In this document: one piece after another, positions 52,457-61,382 of the stretch | Layout of the letters: each line of letters opens with the position of its first letter | Numbering within the stretch: the stretch's first letter is position 1 | Source of the DNA: Lentibacter sp. XHP0401 | GTDB taxonomy: Bacteria > Pseudomonadota > Alphaproteobacteria > Rhodobacterales > Rhodobacteraceae | Direction of reading: 5' to 3' | DNA: 64,000 bases | Assembly: GCF_025751535.1 (NCBI RefSeq) | Contig: NZ_JAOWLC010000001.1 | Location: 186,001-250,000, forward strand | The notes under the pieces: generated by a model | Seen by the model: only the letters and a program-made list of their open reading frames with translations | Database searches by the model: none | What the model was told of the DNA's origin: nothing | Program-made: the position numbers and the translations under genes

Positions 52457-54628
52457 TCAGTCCTTGCATTTGCGTGCGTAGCTTTTGTCTTGCGAACTCG
52501 CATTAAACCCGAGCAGGCCGACAGTCAGGCTCATCTCGGTGGATGGTGTCAGGATAGTGGAAGAGGTAAACCTGCGCGAGAGCGAAAGGTCAACTTTCAC
52601 ACATTCATTGCGGTATTGCAGGCCAACTCCCGCTTCTGCGGCGCGCTCGGCGGTTACATCATAGCGCATATTGGTTGTGCCGGTCCAATGGCGTGAGAAG
52701 CGATAGAGCCCGTCGAGCGAGAGCTCCGCCACGATCGCCGTGCGGTCTTCGTCGGCGTCGGCGTCGAGCCAGACGTAGCTTGCGCCAAAGCCGAAACGGT
52801 CTTTTTGCCAAGTGCCGCGGGCTTCGGCTTTGGTAAGGTCAAGATCGGTCCCAAACAGCGCTCGGCCTGTGAGGGCCAGCCCGGTGGGAGAGCGCAGCTG
52901 GCCTGCGAGTAGCACATCCGAGTTTTTCCCCGAGAGGCCGGAGGAACTTGAGAAAGCGAAGCCTGTAGATGTGGAGGCGTCAAGCAGCGCTTCCTGACGC
53001 AGGATGTGCCCCATAGTGAGCGTGCTTTCCCAGCCTTCGCGCCCCGTGCGACTCCAGTTGACGCCATATGACAGGCTGGCGCCACGCTCGCGGCGGTCGG
53101 CGGCGGGGAAGTGCGAGAGGCTGAGCAGGTTGCCCTCGTCAAATTCGACGCGTGTGCTTTCATCATTGGCGACATCGGAGTTTGTGCCGCCGACCCAGCC
53201 AATCTGCATGAACGGCTCGACAATATGCTGCGCGCCATTCTTGGTGAACTTCTGCAAAGGCCAGCGCAGGGTGAGCGCGGCCATCGGGGTGATTTCGGCG
53301 GCCGAGCTTGGGCGCGTGGAATCTTGAGCGGTGTAGAACTGATCGGCGGCGACACCGGCAAGCACCTGTGCCTGAAGCCCGCGACGCAGCGTCCAGTTGC
53401 GCCGCCAGCTGACTTCGGCGCCAAGGCGGGTGACATCGCGTCCGTCGATGATGCCGTCCAGATCGCTGTCAGTATCATCGTCGGAACTGCGGTAATGAGA
53501 GTGCAGCGCTGCGCTCATGCGCAGCTCACCACCCAGGCCGCGCGGGAAATAACGCCGCTCATGGGCAAAATCGGCGATGAGCGAGGGGATGGTCGAATTG
53601 CTCTCGTCGGTGCGCAGGGTGTAATAGTGGACGAGTGCCGCGTTTGTGTAGCTGTCGCGTTTGGCACGGGTGAGTGCGATTTCGCTATCGAGGCGGTCTT
53701 TGGAGGAATAACTGTAATCTACCAGATAGGTGTCATCCAGCGTGGCCTCGATATCGAAGCTGAGTTGATAGTCATTCTGCAGGCTGAAAGCGCCTCCACC
53801 AAAGAAATAGCCACGGGTTTCACCGGGCAGCAGATCGTCCCGCGAGTAGGCTCCTTCAAAGGAGATATCGCCGCGCAGGAAGGCCTGACGGTAGCGGAAC
53901 TCTAGCGAGCGGGATTTGGTGCGCAGGTAGGGCGCGAGTGTGAGGTCGCGGTGATCGCCCAGCTTTATGAAATAGGGCAGGCGCACGCCTGTGCCGAGCG
54001 TTGAACTGCTGGAGAGCGACGGGATCATGAAGCCCGAGGCGCGCTCGAGTGTTGGATCGGGCAGGCGCAGGTAGGGTAGATAGAAGATCGGGACATCACG
54101 AACGCGCAGTTGTGCACCTTCAAAGTAGAGCTGCTTTTCGGCTTGGTCATGGATCACGCGGCGGGCGCGGATTTGCCAGAGCGGCGGCTCGCCTGCATTG
54201 CAGATATGGCAGGATGTGACGGCGGTTTTGTAAAGCTGTGAGTAGCGCCCGTTGACGCGGTTCATCTGGTAGGCGGCGAGTTGCACTTGCTGGTTGAGCA
54301 CAAGGCGAGCGCCGCGCAGGATGGCGTTTTGAAACCGCGGGTCCATTTCGGCAGAGGAGGCGAGCACACTGATATCACCGTCTTGCTCGATGCGGATCGG
54401 GCCTTCGATTGTCAGCTGTTCGGTGGCGCGATCATAGGTTATTTTGCTGGCGGTGATACGACTTTCACCTGCGAGCGCCTCAACGCGCCCTTGGGCCACA
54501 AGCCGCGTTTTACCATCCAGATATACGCTATCGGCCACAAGCATCGCAGGTGCATCTTGGGCATGAAGTGGCAGTGCCAGCCCCAGAAGCAGCGTAAGAC
54601 TTGCCAATATCCGTGCGATAAGCGTCAT
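52457..54628 (-). CDS. lptD: LPS-assembly protein LptD
   Basis: 723 residues. A signal peptide covers about 1-23 (ending HAQD). An OstA-like beta-jellyroll (LVADSVYLDGKTRLVAQGRVEAL ... ASKITYDRATEQLTI) spans about 28-130, then an outer-membrane barrel domain carries motifs such as RVIHDQAEKQLYFEGAQL and YLRLPDPTLERASGFMIPSL. LptD inserts lipopolysaccharide into the outer leaflet together with LptE. The ATG at 54628 overlaps the lptG stop (ATGA). The next gene, surA, starts 6 bases after the lptD stop. Confidence 0.94.
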   Translation of the reverse strand: MTLIARILASLTLLLGLALPLHAQDAPAMLVADSVYLDGKTRLVAQGRVEALAGESRITASKITYDRATEQLTIEGPIRIEQDGDISVLASSAEMDPRFQNAILRGARLVLNQQVQLAAYQMNRVNGRYSQLYKTAVTSCHICNAGEPPLWQIRARRVIHDQAEKQLYFEGAQLRVRDVPIFYLPYLRLPDPTLERASGFMIPSLSSSSTLGTGVRLPYFIKLGDHRDLTLAPYLRTKSRSLEFRYRQAFLRGDISFEGAYSRDDLLPGETRGYFFGGGAFSLQNDYQLSFDIEATLDDTYLVDYSYSSKDRLDSEIALTRAKRDSYTNAALVHYYTLRTDESNSTIPSLIADFAHERRYFPRGLGGELRMSAALHSHYRSSDDDTDSDLDGIIDGRDVTRLGAEVSWRRNWTLRRGLQAQVLAGVAADQFYTAQDSTRPSSAAEITPMAALTLRWPLQKFTKNGAQHIVEPFMQIGWVGGTNSDVANDESTRVEFDEGNLLSLSHFPAADRRERGASLSYGVNWSRTGREGWESTLTMGHILRQEALLDASTSTGFAFSSSSGLSGKNSDVLLAGQLRSPTGLALTGRALFGTDLDLTKAEARGTWQKDRFGFGASYVWLDADADEDRTAIVAELSLDGLYRFSRHWTGTTNMRYDVTAERAAEAGVGLQYRNECVKVDLSLSRRFTSSTILTPSTEMSLTVGLLGFNASSQDKSYARKCKD

Positions 54629-55722
54629 CCGTCCTCCATATGCAAGAGCAGACCCAACGCCAATAAGATTGAGGCGGTGGGCGGTGCCCAAGCGGCGAGC
54701 ATTACGGGGATTTGCCCGTTTTCACCGAGGACTTGCGCGAAATTGCGGATGTAGTAAAGCCCGAAACCGAGCAGAACCGAGGCCAGCACGGCAAATCCTG
54801 TGCCGCCGCCGCGGGCGTGGCGCATGGTGAAGGCTGCACCGACGAGGACCATGGCCAGCAGAAAAAGCGGCTGCGCCAGCTCCATTTGCAGCCAGACAGC
54901 GTGACGGCGTGTGGAGAAACCGGCCTGATCAAGCTGTTTGATAAAAGCGGGCAGATCCCAGATGGAAATGTCACTGGGGGCTCCGAAGCTTTCCAGGATG
55001 CGTTCGTGTGTGAGTGTTGACGAGATCCGTAACGTCAGGTGACGCGCAACGCTGCCTTCGGGGTTTACCCCTGAGGTCAGCGGCCAGACGATGGCTTGTG
55101 TCAGTTCCCACGCGCCGGGCACGAGGCGGGCCTCGGCGGCTTCAACCCGTTTTATCGGGCCACCGTTTGGGGCATAAGACAGGAAGGTTACATCATAGAG
55201 CACGGTTGCATCGGGATTGGCCGAGGCGGCGCGGATCACGGTTTGACCCTCGGCGCTGCCTTGCCTGAGCCAGAGGCCTTCTGCCGAGATCGAGAGCACA
55301 TCGGATGTGCCGTCCCGCAATTTCTGGGTGATATCGTTGGAAAGCTTGCTTGTGGCCGCAACAACAGGATTGAACACGGCGACAAGCACCGCGCCGATGA
55401 TAAACGCCATGGTAGCAGGCGCGACGAGCGTGCGCAGGCCAGAGCGCCCTGTGGCGCGGACCACGACAAGCTCGGAAGAGCGCGCAAGGCCGAGAAACAG
55501 AGCAATGGCAGACAGGATCATGACCAGCGGCAGGATTTGGTAAAGCCCCTGCGGCACATTGAGGAGCGTGAGGCGCAAAAGGCCCCAGAAGCTCACATCA
55601 ATCCCTTGAAAGCGGCGCACGGTTTCTATGAGATCAATCAGGGTTTGAAAGATGAAAAACAGTGCGAGAAGCCCGAAGAAGAGCATGACAAACTTGCGGA
55701 TAAAATAGAGGTGCAATGTCAT
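54625..55722 (-). CDS. lptG: LPS export ABC transporter permease LptG
   Basis: 365 residues with six membrane helices. LTLHLYFIRKFVMLFFGLLALF and VMILSAIALFLGLARSSELVVVRATGRS are the YjgP/YjgQ family's N-terminal pattern. The periplasmic jellyroll domain spans about 135-270, and LFLLAMVLVGAAFTMRHARGGG precedes the last helices. Together with LptF and the LptB ATPase (not in the window) it extracts LPS from the inner membrane. It overlaps both neighbours by 4 bases. Confidence 0.93.
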   Translation of the reverse strand: MTLHLYFIRKFVMLFFGLLALFFIFQTLIDLIETVRRFQGIDVSFWGLLRLTLLNVPQGLYQILPLVMILSAIALFLGLARSSELVVVRATGRSGLRTLVAPATMAFIIGAVLVAVFNPVVAATSKLSNDITQKLRDGTSDVLSISAEGLWLRQGSAEGQTVIRAASANPDATVLYDVTFLSYAPNGGPIKRVEAAEARLVPGAWELTQAIVWPLTSGVNPEGSVARHLTLRISSTLTHERILESFGAPSDISIWDLPAFIKQLDQAGFSTRRHAVWLQMELAQPLFLLAMVLVGAAFTMRHARGGGTGFAVLASVLLGFGLYYIRNFAQVLGENGQIPVMLAAWAPPTASILLALGLLLHMEDG

Positions 55723-56855
55723 GTGAGTGCCGCCTTTTTGCGCCGCCGTGCGGTGCGCGAGGGGAGCTGGCCTGCGCTGCGTGCAAGGAGAAGGGTTGCC
55801 ATGAACAACCCGAGCAGCGACGGCATATACAACAGTGGCCAGAGCGAAGGCGTGCTGAGCACCGGCTCCGTGACAACGCCTTCAAGCGCCTTGATGAGCA
55901 CCAGAAGGATGAGTGCAATCACGATCTGACGCCAGACGCCAAACCGCGAGAAGCCACCTGACAGGAGTGTGGCAAAGCCCAGAAGAGCAGCCGTGAGCGC
56001 AAAGAGCGGTTGCACAAACCGGATGTGAAGCTCTTCGGCAAAAACGCCAGTATTAACGCCTGTGCGGACCTGGATATGGATGGGGTTGGTGAGCATCTCA
56101 AGCGTTGTAAAGTGCCGTAACTGGGGCTTTTGGGGGCCGTTGGTAGAGAGGAAGCCGCTGATATCATAGGAAAGATCGGCAAAGTGCGTGGTGTTGAGCT
56201 GGTTTTCAGGGCGCGAAAGCCGCTGTGTGAGCCCGTTGACCATTACGATTGAGGGACCGCTTTCTTGGCGCACTATATAGGCGGAGGCCGCGGTATGGGT
56301 GACGCTTTCATTCGGGTTGCGACGGTCGGAGAGGAAGACATCATTCATCCGACCCTCGGGGGTGATTTCCCGGATGTAGAAAGTCACGCGGTCAGTGGGG
56401 TGCAGGAAGGTTCCTTCGGTGAGCAGGCGGGCGGTGACATTTTGCGAAATCTCGGCTTCGCGCAACTGGAGCTGTTTGAGCGACGCAGGCACAAGTAAAT
56501 GCGTGAGTGCCGCCATCATGAGCGCGACAACGATGCCAAAAAAGAACACGGGCCGCGCAAGGCGCCAGGGCGAAAAACCTGTGGATTGCATGACGGTGAG
56601 TTCACTTTCGGTGCTCAGCCGGTTGGTCACATAAAGCGTGGCGGCGAAGCCTGCGATGGGCAGCACAACACGAATGACGGAGGGCAGGGTGAGCGCGGTA
56701 AATTCGGCAAAAACCATTGCGGTCTGCCCGTCGCCGATCAGCCTATCGAACAGTTTGACGGCGCGGTTGATCCAGTAAACGGCGACCAAAACCAGCGAGA
56801 AGAAGCCAAACAGGACCATAAGCTGCGACAGCATATAGCGGTCGAATCTGGCCAC
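55719..56855 (-). CDS. lptF: LPS export ABC transporter permease LptF
   Basis: 378 residues of the YjgP/YjgQ family. ARFDRYMLSQLMVLFGFFSL starts the protein, with LYVTNRLSTESELTVMQSTGFSPWRLARPVFFFG near 75. A periplasmic part and the final membrane helices (LFALTAALLGFATLLSGGFS) complete it. It is the first gene of the operon lptF-lptG-lptD-surA-pdxA-rsmA and overlaps lptG by 4 bases. The 182-base region upstream to pepA holds divergent promoters. Confidence 0.93.
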   Translation of the reverse strand: MARFDRYMLSQLMVLFGFFSLVLVAVYWINRAVKLFDRLIGDGQTAMVFAEFTALTLPSVIRVVLPIAGFAATLYVTNRLSTESELTVMQSTGFSPWRLARPVFFFGIVVALMMAALTHLLVPASLKQLQLREAEISQNVTARLLTEGTFLHPTDRVTFYIREITPEGRMNDVFLSDRRNPNESVTHTAASAYIVRQESGPSIVMVNGLTQRLSRPENQLNTTHFADLSYDISGFLSTNGPQKPQLRHFTTLEMLTNPIHIQVRTGVNTGVFAEELHIRFVQPLFALTAALLGFATLLSGGFSRFGVWRQIVIALILLVLIKALEGVVTEPVLSTPSLWPLLYMPSLLGLFMATLLLARSAGQLPSRTARRRKKAALT

Positions 56856-57037
56856 GATGTCCCCCTCGGCTGGTGTTGCGTTGTGCGAATACTACTAGAT
56901 GTGGAAGGGCAGCGTAAACTGCTAATGCGGATAGGCCCTAACTGAAAGCTGTTGCGTGCCGAAAAAAGCTTGAGCGAGGGCTCTGGCCAAGGCGCGCGTG
57001 GCGCGTTACGACTTGGGCAAAGAAACGGGAGAACGAC

Positions 57038-58522
57038 ATGGCCGAGCTTGTGAAATTTGACTTCAAAGACCTTGATCTGGACGCTTTGGGCAGCGTGACG
57101 GGCCGTGTGGCTGTTATCGCCGGGCTTGACGGCACGCTGGGGAAAGCGGGGCGGCGTGTGGCGCGGCTCACCAAAGGAGCGTTGAAGCGGCTGTTGTCGA
57201 GCGAGCGTTTTGAGAAGGCAAAAGAAGGCGATGTCATCACTCTGGGCTACCCTTCCGGGATGGAAGCCGAGGCGGTGGATGTTGTGAAGCTGACCCGCAC
57301 GGCGAAGGCCGATATGGCGCGCAAAGCCGGTGTGGCTTTGGCTAAGGTCAAAGGCAAGTCAGCGCTCACGCTCTGTCTTGGGGCGATGCCACGGGGGCAT
57401 GAGATTGTCATGGGGCTGGCTTTGCGAACGTACGAGTTTACGCCACATAAGACGGCTGAAAAGGAAGACGCGGGCGCGATCCTTGTGATGTGCCCCAAGC
57501 CTGAAAACCTTGAGGCCGCTACGGCGGACCCTTTGGCTGTGGCGCGCGGTGTGCATTTCACCCGTGACTTGGTGAACGAACCCGCAAACCATCTGACAAC
57601 GACCGAGTTTGCCGACCGTCTGGTGGCGCTGGGCAAGCTTGGCCTTAAAGTGAAGGTGATGGACGAACCCGAGCTTGAAAAGCTCGGTATGCACTCGCTG
57701 CTCTCGGTCGGGCACGGCAGCATCAGCCCCTCCAAGGTTGTGGTCATGGAATGGCTTGGCGGTGAAAAAGGCGCAGCTCCGCTGGCGCTTGTCGGGAAGG
57801 GGGTTGTGTTTGATACGGGTGGTATCAGCCTTAAGCCCGCTGCCGGCATGGAAGATATGACCATGGACATGGGCGGCGCTGGCACGGTGGCTGGCGTGAT
57901 GCAGGCTTTGGCCGAGCGCAAGGCCAAGGCAAATGTGATCGGGCTTGTGGGCCTTGTCGAGAACATGCCGAGCGACCGGGCGACACGGCCCGGGGATGTT
58001 GTCACCTCGATGAAGGGTGACACGATTGAAGTGATCAACACCGACGCAGAAGGCCGCCTCGTTCTGTGTGATGTGATGTGGTATGCGCAGGAGACATACA
58101 AGCCTGCGGGAATGATCGACCTTGCCACGCTCACGGGCGCTGTTCTGGTGGCGCTTGGCAATGAGAACACTGGTGTGTTTTCAAACGATGACACCTTCTG
58201 CAGCAGTTTTCTCAAAGCCGCCGATGCCGAGGGCGAGGGCGCTTGGCGTTTGCCCATGGGGCAGGCCTATGACGACCTGCTGAAAAGCCGCATTGCCGAC
58301 ATGAAAAATGTCGGCGGGCGCATGGCGGGCTCAATCACGGCGGCGCAATTCCTCAAGCGATTTGTAAAAGACGGGCAACCGTGGATTCACCTTGATATCG
58401 CGGGCACGGCGAGTGTGAAGGCCGACACGGCCTATGCGGCGGCAGGGGCAACAGGCTGGGGTGTTATGGCTCTGAACCGTTTTGTGGCGGATAATTACGA
58501 GACCAAAGCGGCCGAGGCCTGA
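57038..58522 (+). CDS. pepA: Leucyl aminopeptidase (cytosol, M17)
   Basis: 494 residues. The metal-binding signature NTDAEGRLVL is near residue 336, LVGKGVVFDTGGISLKPA near 255, and GGAGTVAGVMQALAE near 283. The N-terminal domain is intact. It cleaves N-terminal Leu and other residues with two metal ions. A purine-rich site (AAACGGGAG) precedes the ATG. holC follows after four bases, the pairing seen in many Proteobacteria. Confidence 0.96.
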   Translation: MAELVKFDFKDLDLDALGSVTGRVAVIAGLDGTLGKAGRRVARLTKGALKRLLSSERFEKAKEGDVITLGYPSGMEAEAVDVVKLTRTAKADMARKAGVALAKVKGKSALTLCLGAMPRGHEIVMGLALRTYEFTPHKTAEKEDAGAILVMCPKPENLEAATADPLAVARGVHFTRDLVNEPANHLTTTEFADRLVALGKLGLKVKVMDEPELEKLGMHSLLSVGHGSISPSKVVVMEWLGGEKGAAPLALVGKGVVFDTGGISLKPAAGMEDMTMDMGGAGTVAGVMQALAERKAKANVIGLVGLVENMPSDRATRPGDVVTSMKGDTIEVINTDAEGRLVLCDVMWYAQETYKPAGMIDLATLTGAVLVALGNENTGVFSNDDTFCSSFLKAADAEGEGAWRLPMGQAYDDLLKSRIADMKNVGGRMAGSITAAQFLKRFVKDGQPWIHLDIAGTASVKADTAYAAAGATGWGVMALNRFVADNYETKAAEA

Positions 58523-58526
58523 ACGC

Positions 58527-58994
58527 ATGGGCAAGGCGATGTTTTACCATTTGACGCGCAGGCCGCTGGAGCAGGCCTTGCCGCAGCTTTTGGAGGCATC
58601 GCTGAGCCGTGACTGGAAGGTGGCAGTGCGCGGCGCCGAACGCGGGCGCCTTGAGTGGCTTGACGAGAAGCTCTGGAGCGGGCGGCCCGAGAGCTTTTTG
58701 CCACACGGGCTTGCGGGCGGAGCGCATGACGCGCAGCAACCTGTTTTGCTGACGGAGGCCACCGATATGCCCAATGGCGCGACCTGTCTCATGGCGATTG
58801 ACGGTGCGGCTGTTACAGCCGAGGAAGTGAACCGGCTTGAGCGGGTGTGCATTGTCTTTAATGGCTATGAGGACGAGGCCGTGGCGGCGGCGCGTGTGCA
58901 ATGGAAAGCTCTGACAGGCGCGGGCTGCGCGGCTGAATACTGGTCAGAGGAGAGCGGACGCTGGGAGAAAAAGGCGGAGAGTGCAGGGGCTTAG
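58527..58994 (+). CDS. holC: DNA polymerase III chi subunit
   Basis: 155 residues. The family pattern is AMFYHLTRRPLEQALPQLLE at the start and RDWKVAVRGAERGRLEWLDEKLWSGRPESFLPHGLAG near 28-65, the usual HolC layout, and VFNGYEDEAVAAARVQWK near 115. Chi links the clamp loader to single-strand binding protein. The ATG at 58527 directly follows the pepA stop. It converges with a LysR gene, overlapping by 4 bases. Confidence 0.9.
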   Translation: MGKAMFYHLTRRPLEQALPQLLEASLSRDWKVAVRGAERGRLEWLDEKLWSGRPESFLPHGLAGGAHDAQQPVLLTEATDMPNGATCLMAIDGAAVTAEEVNRLERVCIVFNGYEDEAVAAARVQWKALTGAGCAAEYWSEESGRWEKKAESAGA

Positions 58995-59854
58995 GCGGTA
59001 AGACGCAAGGCCAGGTCTTGCGGGGCGGCCGGGCCGAGTTCCAGCACCAGAGCTTTGTCGATTTGCAAAGCCAGATCAAACGGCGCGACGAGGTCGCCTT
59101 TGCCTAACGCGTCTTGCACCAATGGCACATGCCCCATCAACACCCCAAAGCCGGCCTTGGCATCGGCCAGGGCGAGCGCATAGAGCGAGTAGCGCGCGGT
59201 GGATTGATTTGGCGCGAGCGTGAGGCCGTTGGTTTTGGCCCAGAGCGGCCAATCGTTCTGCCAGCTTTCATCATAGAGCAAAGTCTCGCGCGTAAGGTCT
59301 TGCAGTGTGTGCAGCCGCGCGGCGACCGAGGGCGCGCAGACGGGCAGGAGGCTGTCTTGCTCTATGATCATTTCAGTGGCTGCACTTGTGGGGCTGCGTA
59401 GAAACAGGCTGCAGTCAAACGGGGCGCGGCGCATGTCGGGCGGGCTTTCGAGTGCGTAAACCGAGAGGCTCGGCGCGCCAAGGGCAGCCCGCAGCTTTGC
59501 CAGGCGCGGTTGAAGCCAGAGTTGCGCAATGCTGGGCAGGGTTGCGATATTGAGCACAGGTTTGGGGCTGAGGCTGCGCAACAGGGTTGTCGCCTCGGAG
59601 ATGTTATCAAACGCGCGGGTGAGCGGCGCGAGAAGCTCGCGGCCTGCGGATGTGAGCGCAACGCCCTGCGCGCGGCGGATAAACAGCGCGGTTCCTGCCC
59701 AGCCTTCGATTTGTTTGATCTGTTGGGAAATCGCCCCCGCTGTGACGCTGAGTTCATCCGCCGCCGCAGCAAAGCTGCCAAGCCGTGCGGCGGCCTCAAA
59801 TGCGCGCAGGGCGTTGAGCGGCGGACCTTTGGGGCGGGGTGGCGCGACTGGCAT
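58991..59854 (-). CDS. LysR-family transcriptional regulator
   Basis: 287 residues. The winged helix (PPLNALRAFEAAARLGSFAAAADELSVTAGAISQQIKQIEGW) spans about 10-55, and the effector domain follows. The ATG at 59854 gives the standard MPVAPPRPKGPP lead; the longer in-frame extension upstream crosses the divergent promoter and does not look coding. It resembles GcvA-type regulators in the opening pattern. It is divergent from the SHMT-like gene, with a palindromic T-N11-A site 12 bases before its own start, indicating autoregulation and control of that gene. Confidence 0.9.
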   Translation of the reverse strand: MPVAPPRPKGPPLNALRAFEAAARLGSFAAAADELSVTAGAISQQIKQIEGWAGTALFIRRAQGVALTSAGRELLAPLTRAFDNISEATTLLRSLSPKPVLNIATLPSIAQLWLQPRLAKLRAALGAPSLSVYALESPPDMRRAPFDCSLFLRSPTSAATEMIIEQDSLLPVCAPSVAARLHTLQDLTRETLLYDESWQNDWPLWAKTNGLTLAPNQSTARYSLYALALADAKAGFGVLMGHVPLVQDALGKGDLVAPFDLALQIDKALVLELGPAAPQDLALRLTA

Positions 59855-59865
59855 GATTACTACCC

Positions 59866-59878
59866 TTAGAATTTCTAA
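59866..59878. promoter_or_regulatory. LysR-type operator (T-N11-A palindrome)
   Basis: TTAGAATTTCTAA is a perfect 13-base dyad matching the LysR T-N11-A rule. It lies 12 bases before the LysR start and about 80 before the SHMT-like start. Confidence 0.6.
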
Positions 59879-59957
59879 ACTTACGGTAGCGTCTTTCTGG
59901 TTTGCCGCAAGCATCATTCTGCGCCACTTCTTATGGTGAGAGATTTGGAGAATGAAC

Positions 59958-61274
59958 ATGACATTGAAGAAACGCAGTTGGGTTCCTGAAGCCTGTGAAA
60001 GCTTGGTGATGCGCGTGGCGCAAATGACGGAGGCTGCGGCCTCGGCCGATGTTATCGAGCGCATCGAAAGCTTGGCGAAAGAGAACAAGCGCATACATGA
60101 GCGGGAATGTTTCAACCTCAACCCCGCGACCAATGTGATGAATCCGCGTGCGGAGGCACTTCTGGCGTCTGGTATCGGCTCGCGGCCCTCGCTTGGCTAC
60201 CCCGGGGACAAATACGAAATGGGGCTGGAGGCGATTGAAGAGATCGAGGTGATTGCTGCTGCCATGGCCGCCGAGGTGTTTGAGGCGAAGTTTGCCGAGA
60301 TCCGGGTGCCTTCGGGGGCGATTGCGAACCTCTATGCCTTTATGGCGTGTTGCAAACCCGGTGATACCATCATTGCGCCGCCTGCGGCCATTGGCGGGCA
60401 TGTCACGCACCACGCGGCGGGCTGTGCCGGGCTTTACGGGCTGCGCGTGCTTCATGCGCCTGTCTTGGCGGATGGATATACCGTTGATGTGGATGGCTTG
60501 CGCGCGCTGGCTGTTGTCGAGAAGCCCAAGCTTATTTCGCTGGGCGGGAGCCTGAACCTATATGAGCATCCTGTGGCGCAGGTGCGCGAGATTGCCGACG
60601 CTGTGGGTGCGGTTCTGTTGTTTGATGCGGCGCATCAATGCGGAATTATTGCGGGCAAGGCCTGGCGCAATCCGCTCACCGAGGGTGCGCATCTGATGAC
60701 GATGAGCACCTACAAGAGCCTTGGCGGGCCTGCGGGCGGGTTGATTGTGAGCAACGATGCGGAGCTTGTGGAGCGGCTTGATGCGATTGCCTTTCCCGGC
60801 ATGACGGCAAACTTTGATGCGGCGAAGTCGGCCGCGCTGGCTGTGACGCTGCTCGACTGGCGCGATTTCGGACAGGCCTATGCGAGCGAGATGATTGCGA
60901 TGGCGCAGGCAATGGCTGAGGCTTTGGGGGCCGAGGGGCTGCCTGTGTTTGAAGGCAAGCATGGCGCGACGCAGAGCCACCAGTTTGCTGTTAGGGCGGC
61001 TGCGTATGGTGGCGGGCAGGCAGCGAGCAAGAAGCTGCGGCAGGCGGGCTTTCTGGCTTGCGGGATTGGTTTGCCGGTTGAAGCGGTGAGCGGGGACATG
61101 AACGGACTGCGCATTGGCACGCCCGAGCTTGTCCGCTGGGGCATGACATCTGCGGATGCGCCGAGGCTGGCGAAGCTGATTGCGCGAGGGCTTTTGGGGA
61201 ATGATGCAGAGGCCGTGGCGCGGGATGTTGTGGAGTGGCGTGTGGATTTTGACCATGTGCATTTTGTGCATTAG
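59958..61274 (+). CDS. SHMT-family PLP enzyme (serine hydroxymethyltransferase-like)
   Basis: 438 residues of the type I PLP fold. Family segments are ECFNLNPATNVMNPRAEALL near 50, SLGYPGDKYEMGLEAIEEIE near 76, LFDAAHQCGIIAG near 221, and MSTYKSLGGPAGG near 252 with the PLP lysine. Standard SHMT has STTHKTLRGPRGG; here the motif is STYKSLGGPAGG, so it is a divergent relative. Its reaction is not clear (candidates: a serine/methylserine hydroxymethyltransferase or an aldolase). The ATG at 59958 has GGAG 7 bases before; one at 59952 is almost on that site. It is divergent from a LysR gene. Confidence 0.8.
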   Translation: MTLKKRSWVPEACESLVMRVAQMTEAAASADVIERIESLAKENKRIHERECFNLNPATNVMNPRAEALLASGIGSRPSLGYPGDKYEMGLEAIEEIEVIAAAMAAEVFEAKFAEIRVPSGAIANLYAFMACCKPGDTIIAPPAAIGGHVTHHAAGCAGLYGLRVLHAPVLADGYTVDVDGLRALAVVEKPKLISLGGSLNLYEHPVAQVREIADAVGAVLLFDAAHQCGIIAGKAWRNPLTEGAHLMTMSTYKSLGGPAGGLIVSNDAELVERLDAIAFPGMTANFDAAKSAALAVTLLDWRDFGQAYASEMIAMAQAMAEALGAEGLPVFEGKHGATQSHQFAVRAAAYGGGQAASKKLRQAGFLACGIGLPVEAVSGDMNGLRIGTPELVRWGMTSADAPRLAKLIARGLLGNDAEAVARDVVEWRVDFDHVHFVH

Positions 61275-61295
61275 GATTTTCACGCGCTGACGCAC

Positions 61296-61351
61296 GCGAC
61301 CCGCTGGGGGCGCTGCCCCCAGACCCCCGAGGTATTTTTGAACAGAAGAAG
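61296..61351. repeat. Dispersed intergenic repeat, copy D
   Basis: ACCCGCTGGGGGCGCTGCCC and CCAGACCCCCGAGGTATTTT, followed by TGAACAGAAGAAG. It shares the ACCCGCTGGGGG dyad and the (GA)GGTATTTT part with copies A and B. It lies between the SHMT-like gene and the gamma-glutamylputrescine oxidase. Confidence 0.66.
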
Positions 61352-61382
61352 CCGGGGCGTCTGATTGAATTTCGGGGCTTTG

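Noticed and set aside
59866-59878. TTAGAATTTCTAA as an Irr iron-control element
   Set aside because: It resembles the TTTAGAA-N3-TTCTAAA Irr site, but the spacer is one base, not three, and it sits by a LysR gene where T-N11-A is the expected site.
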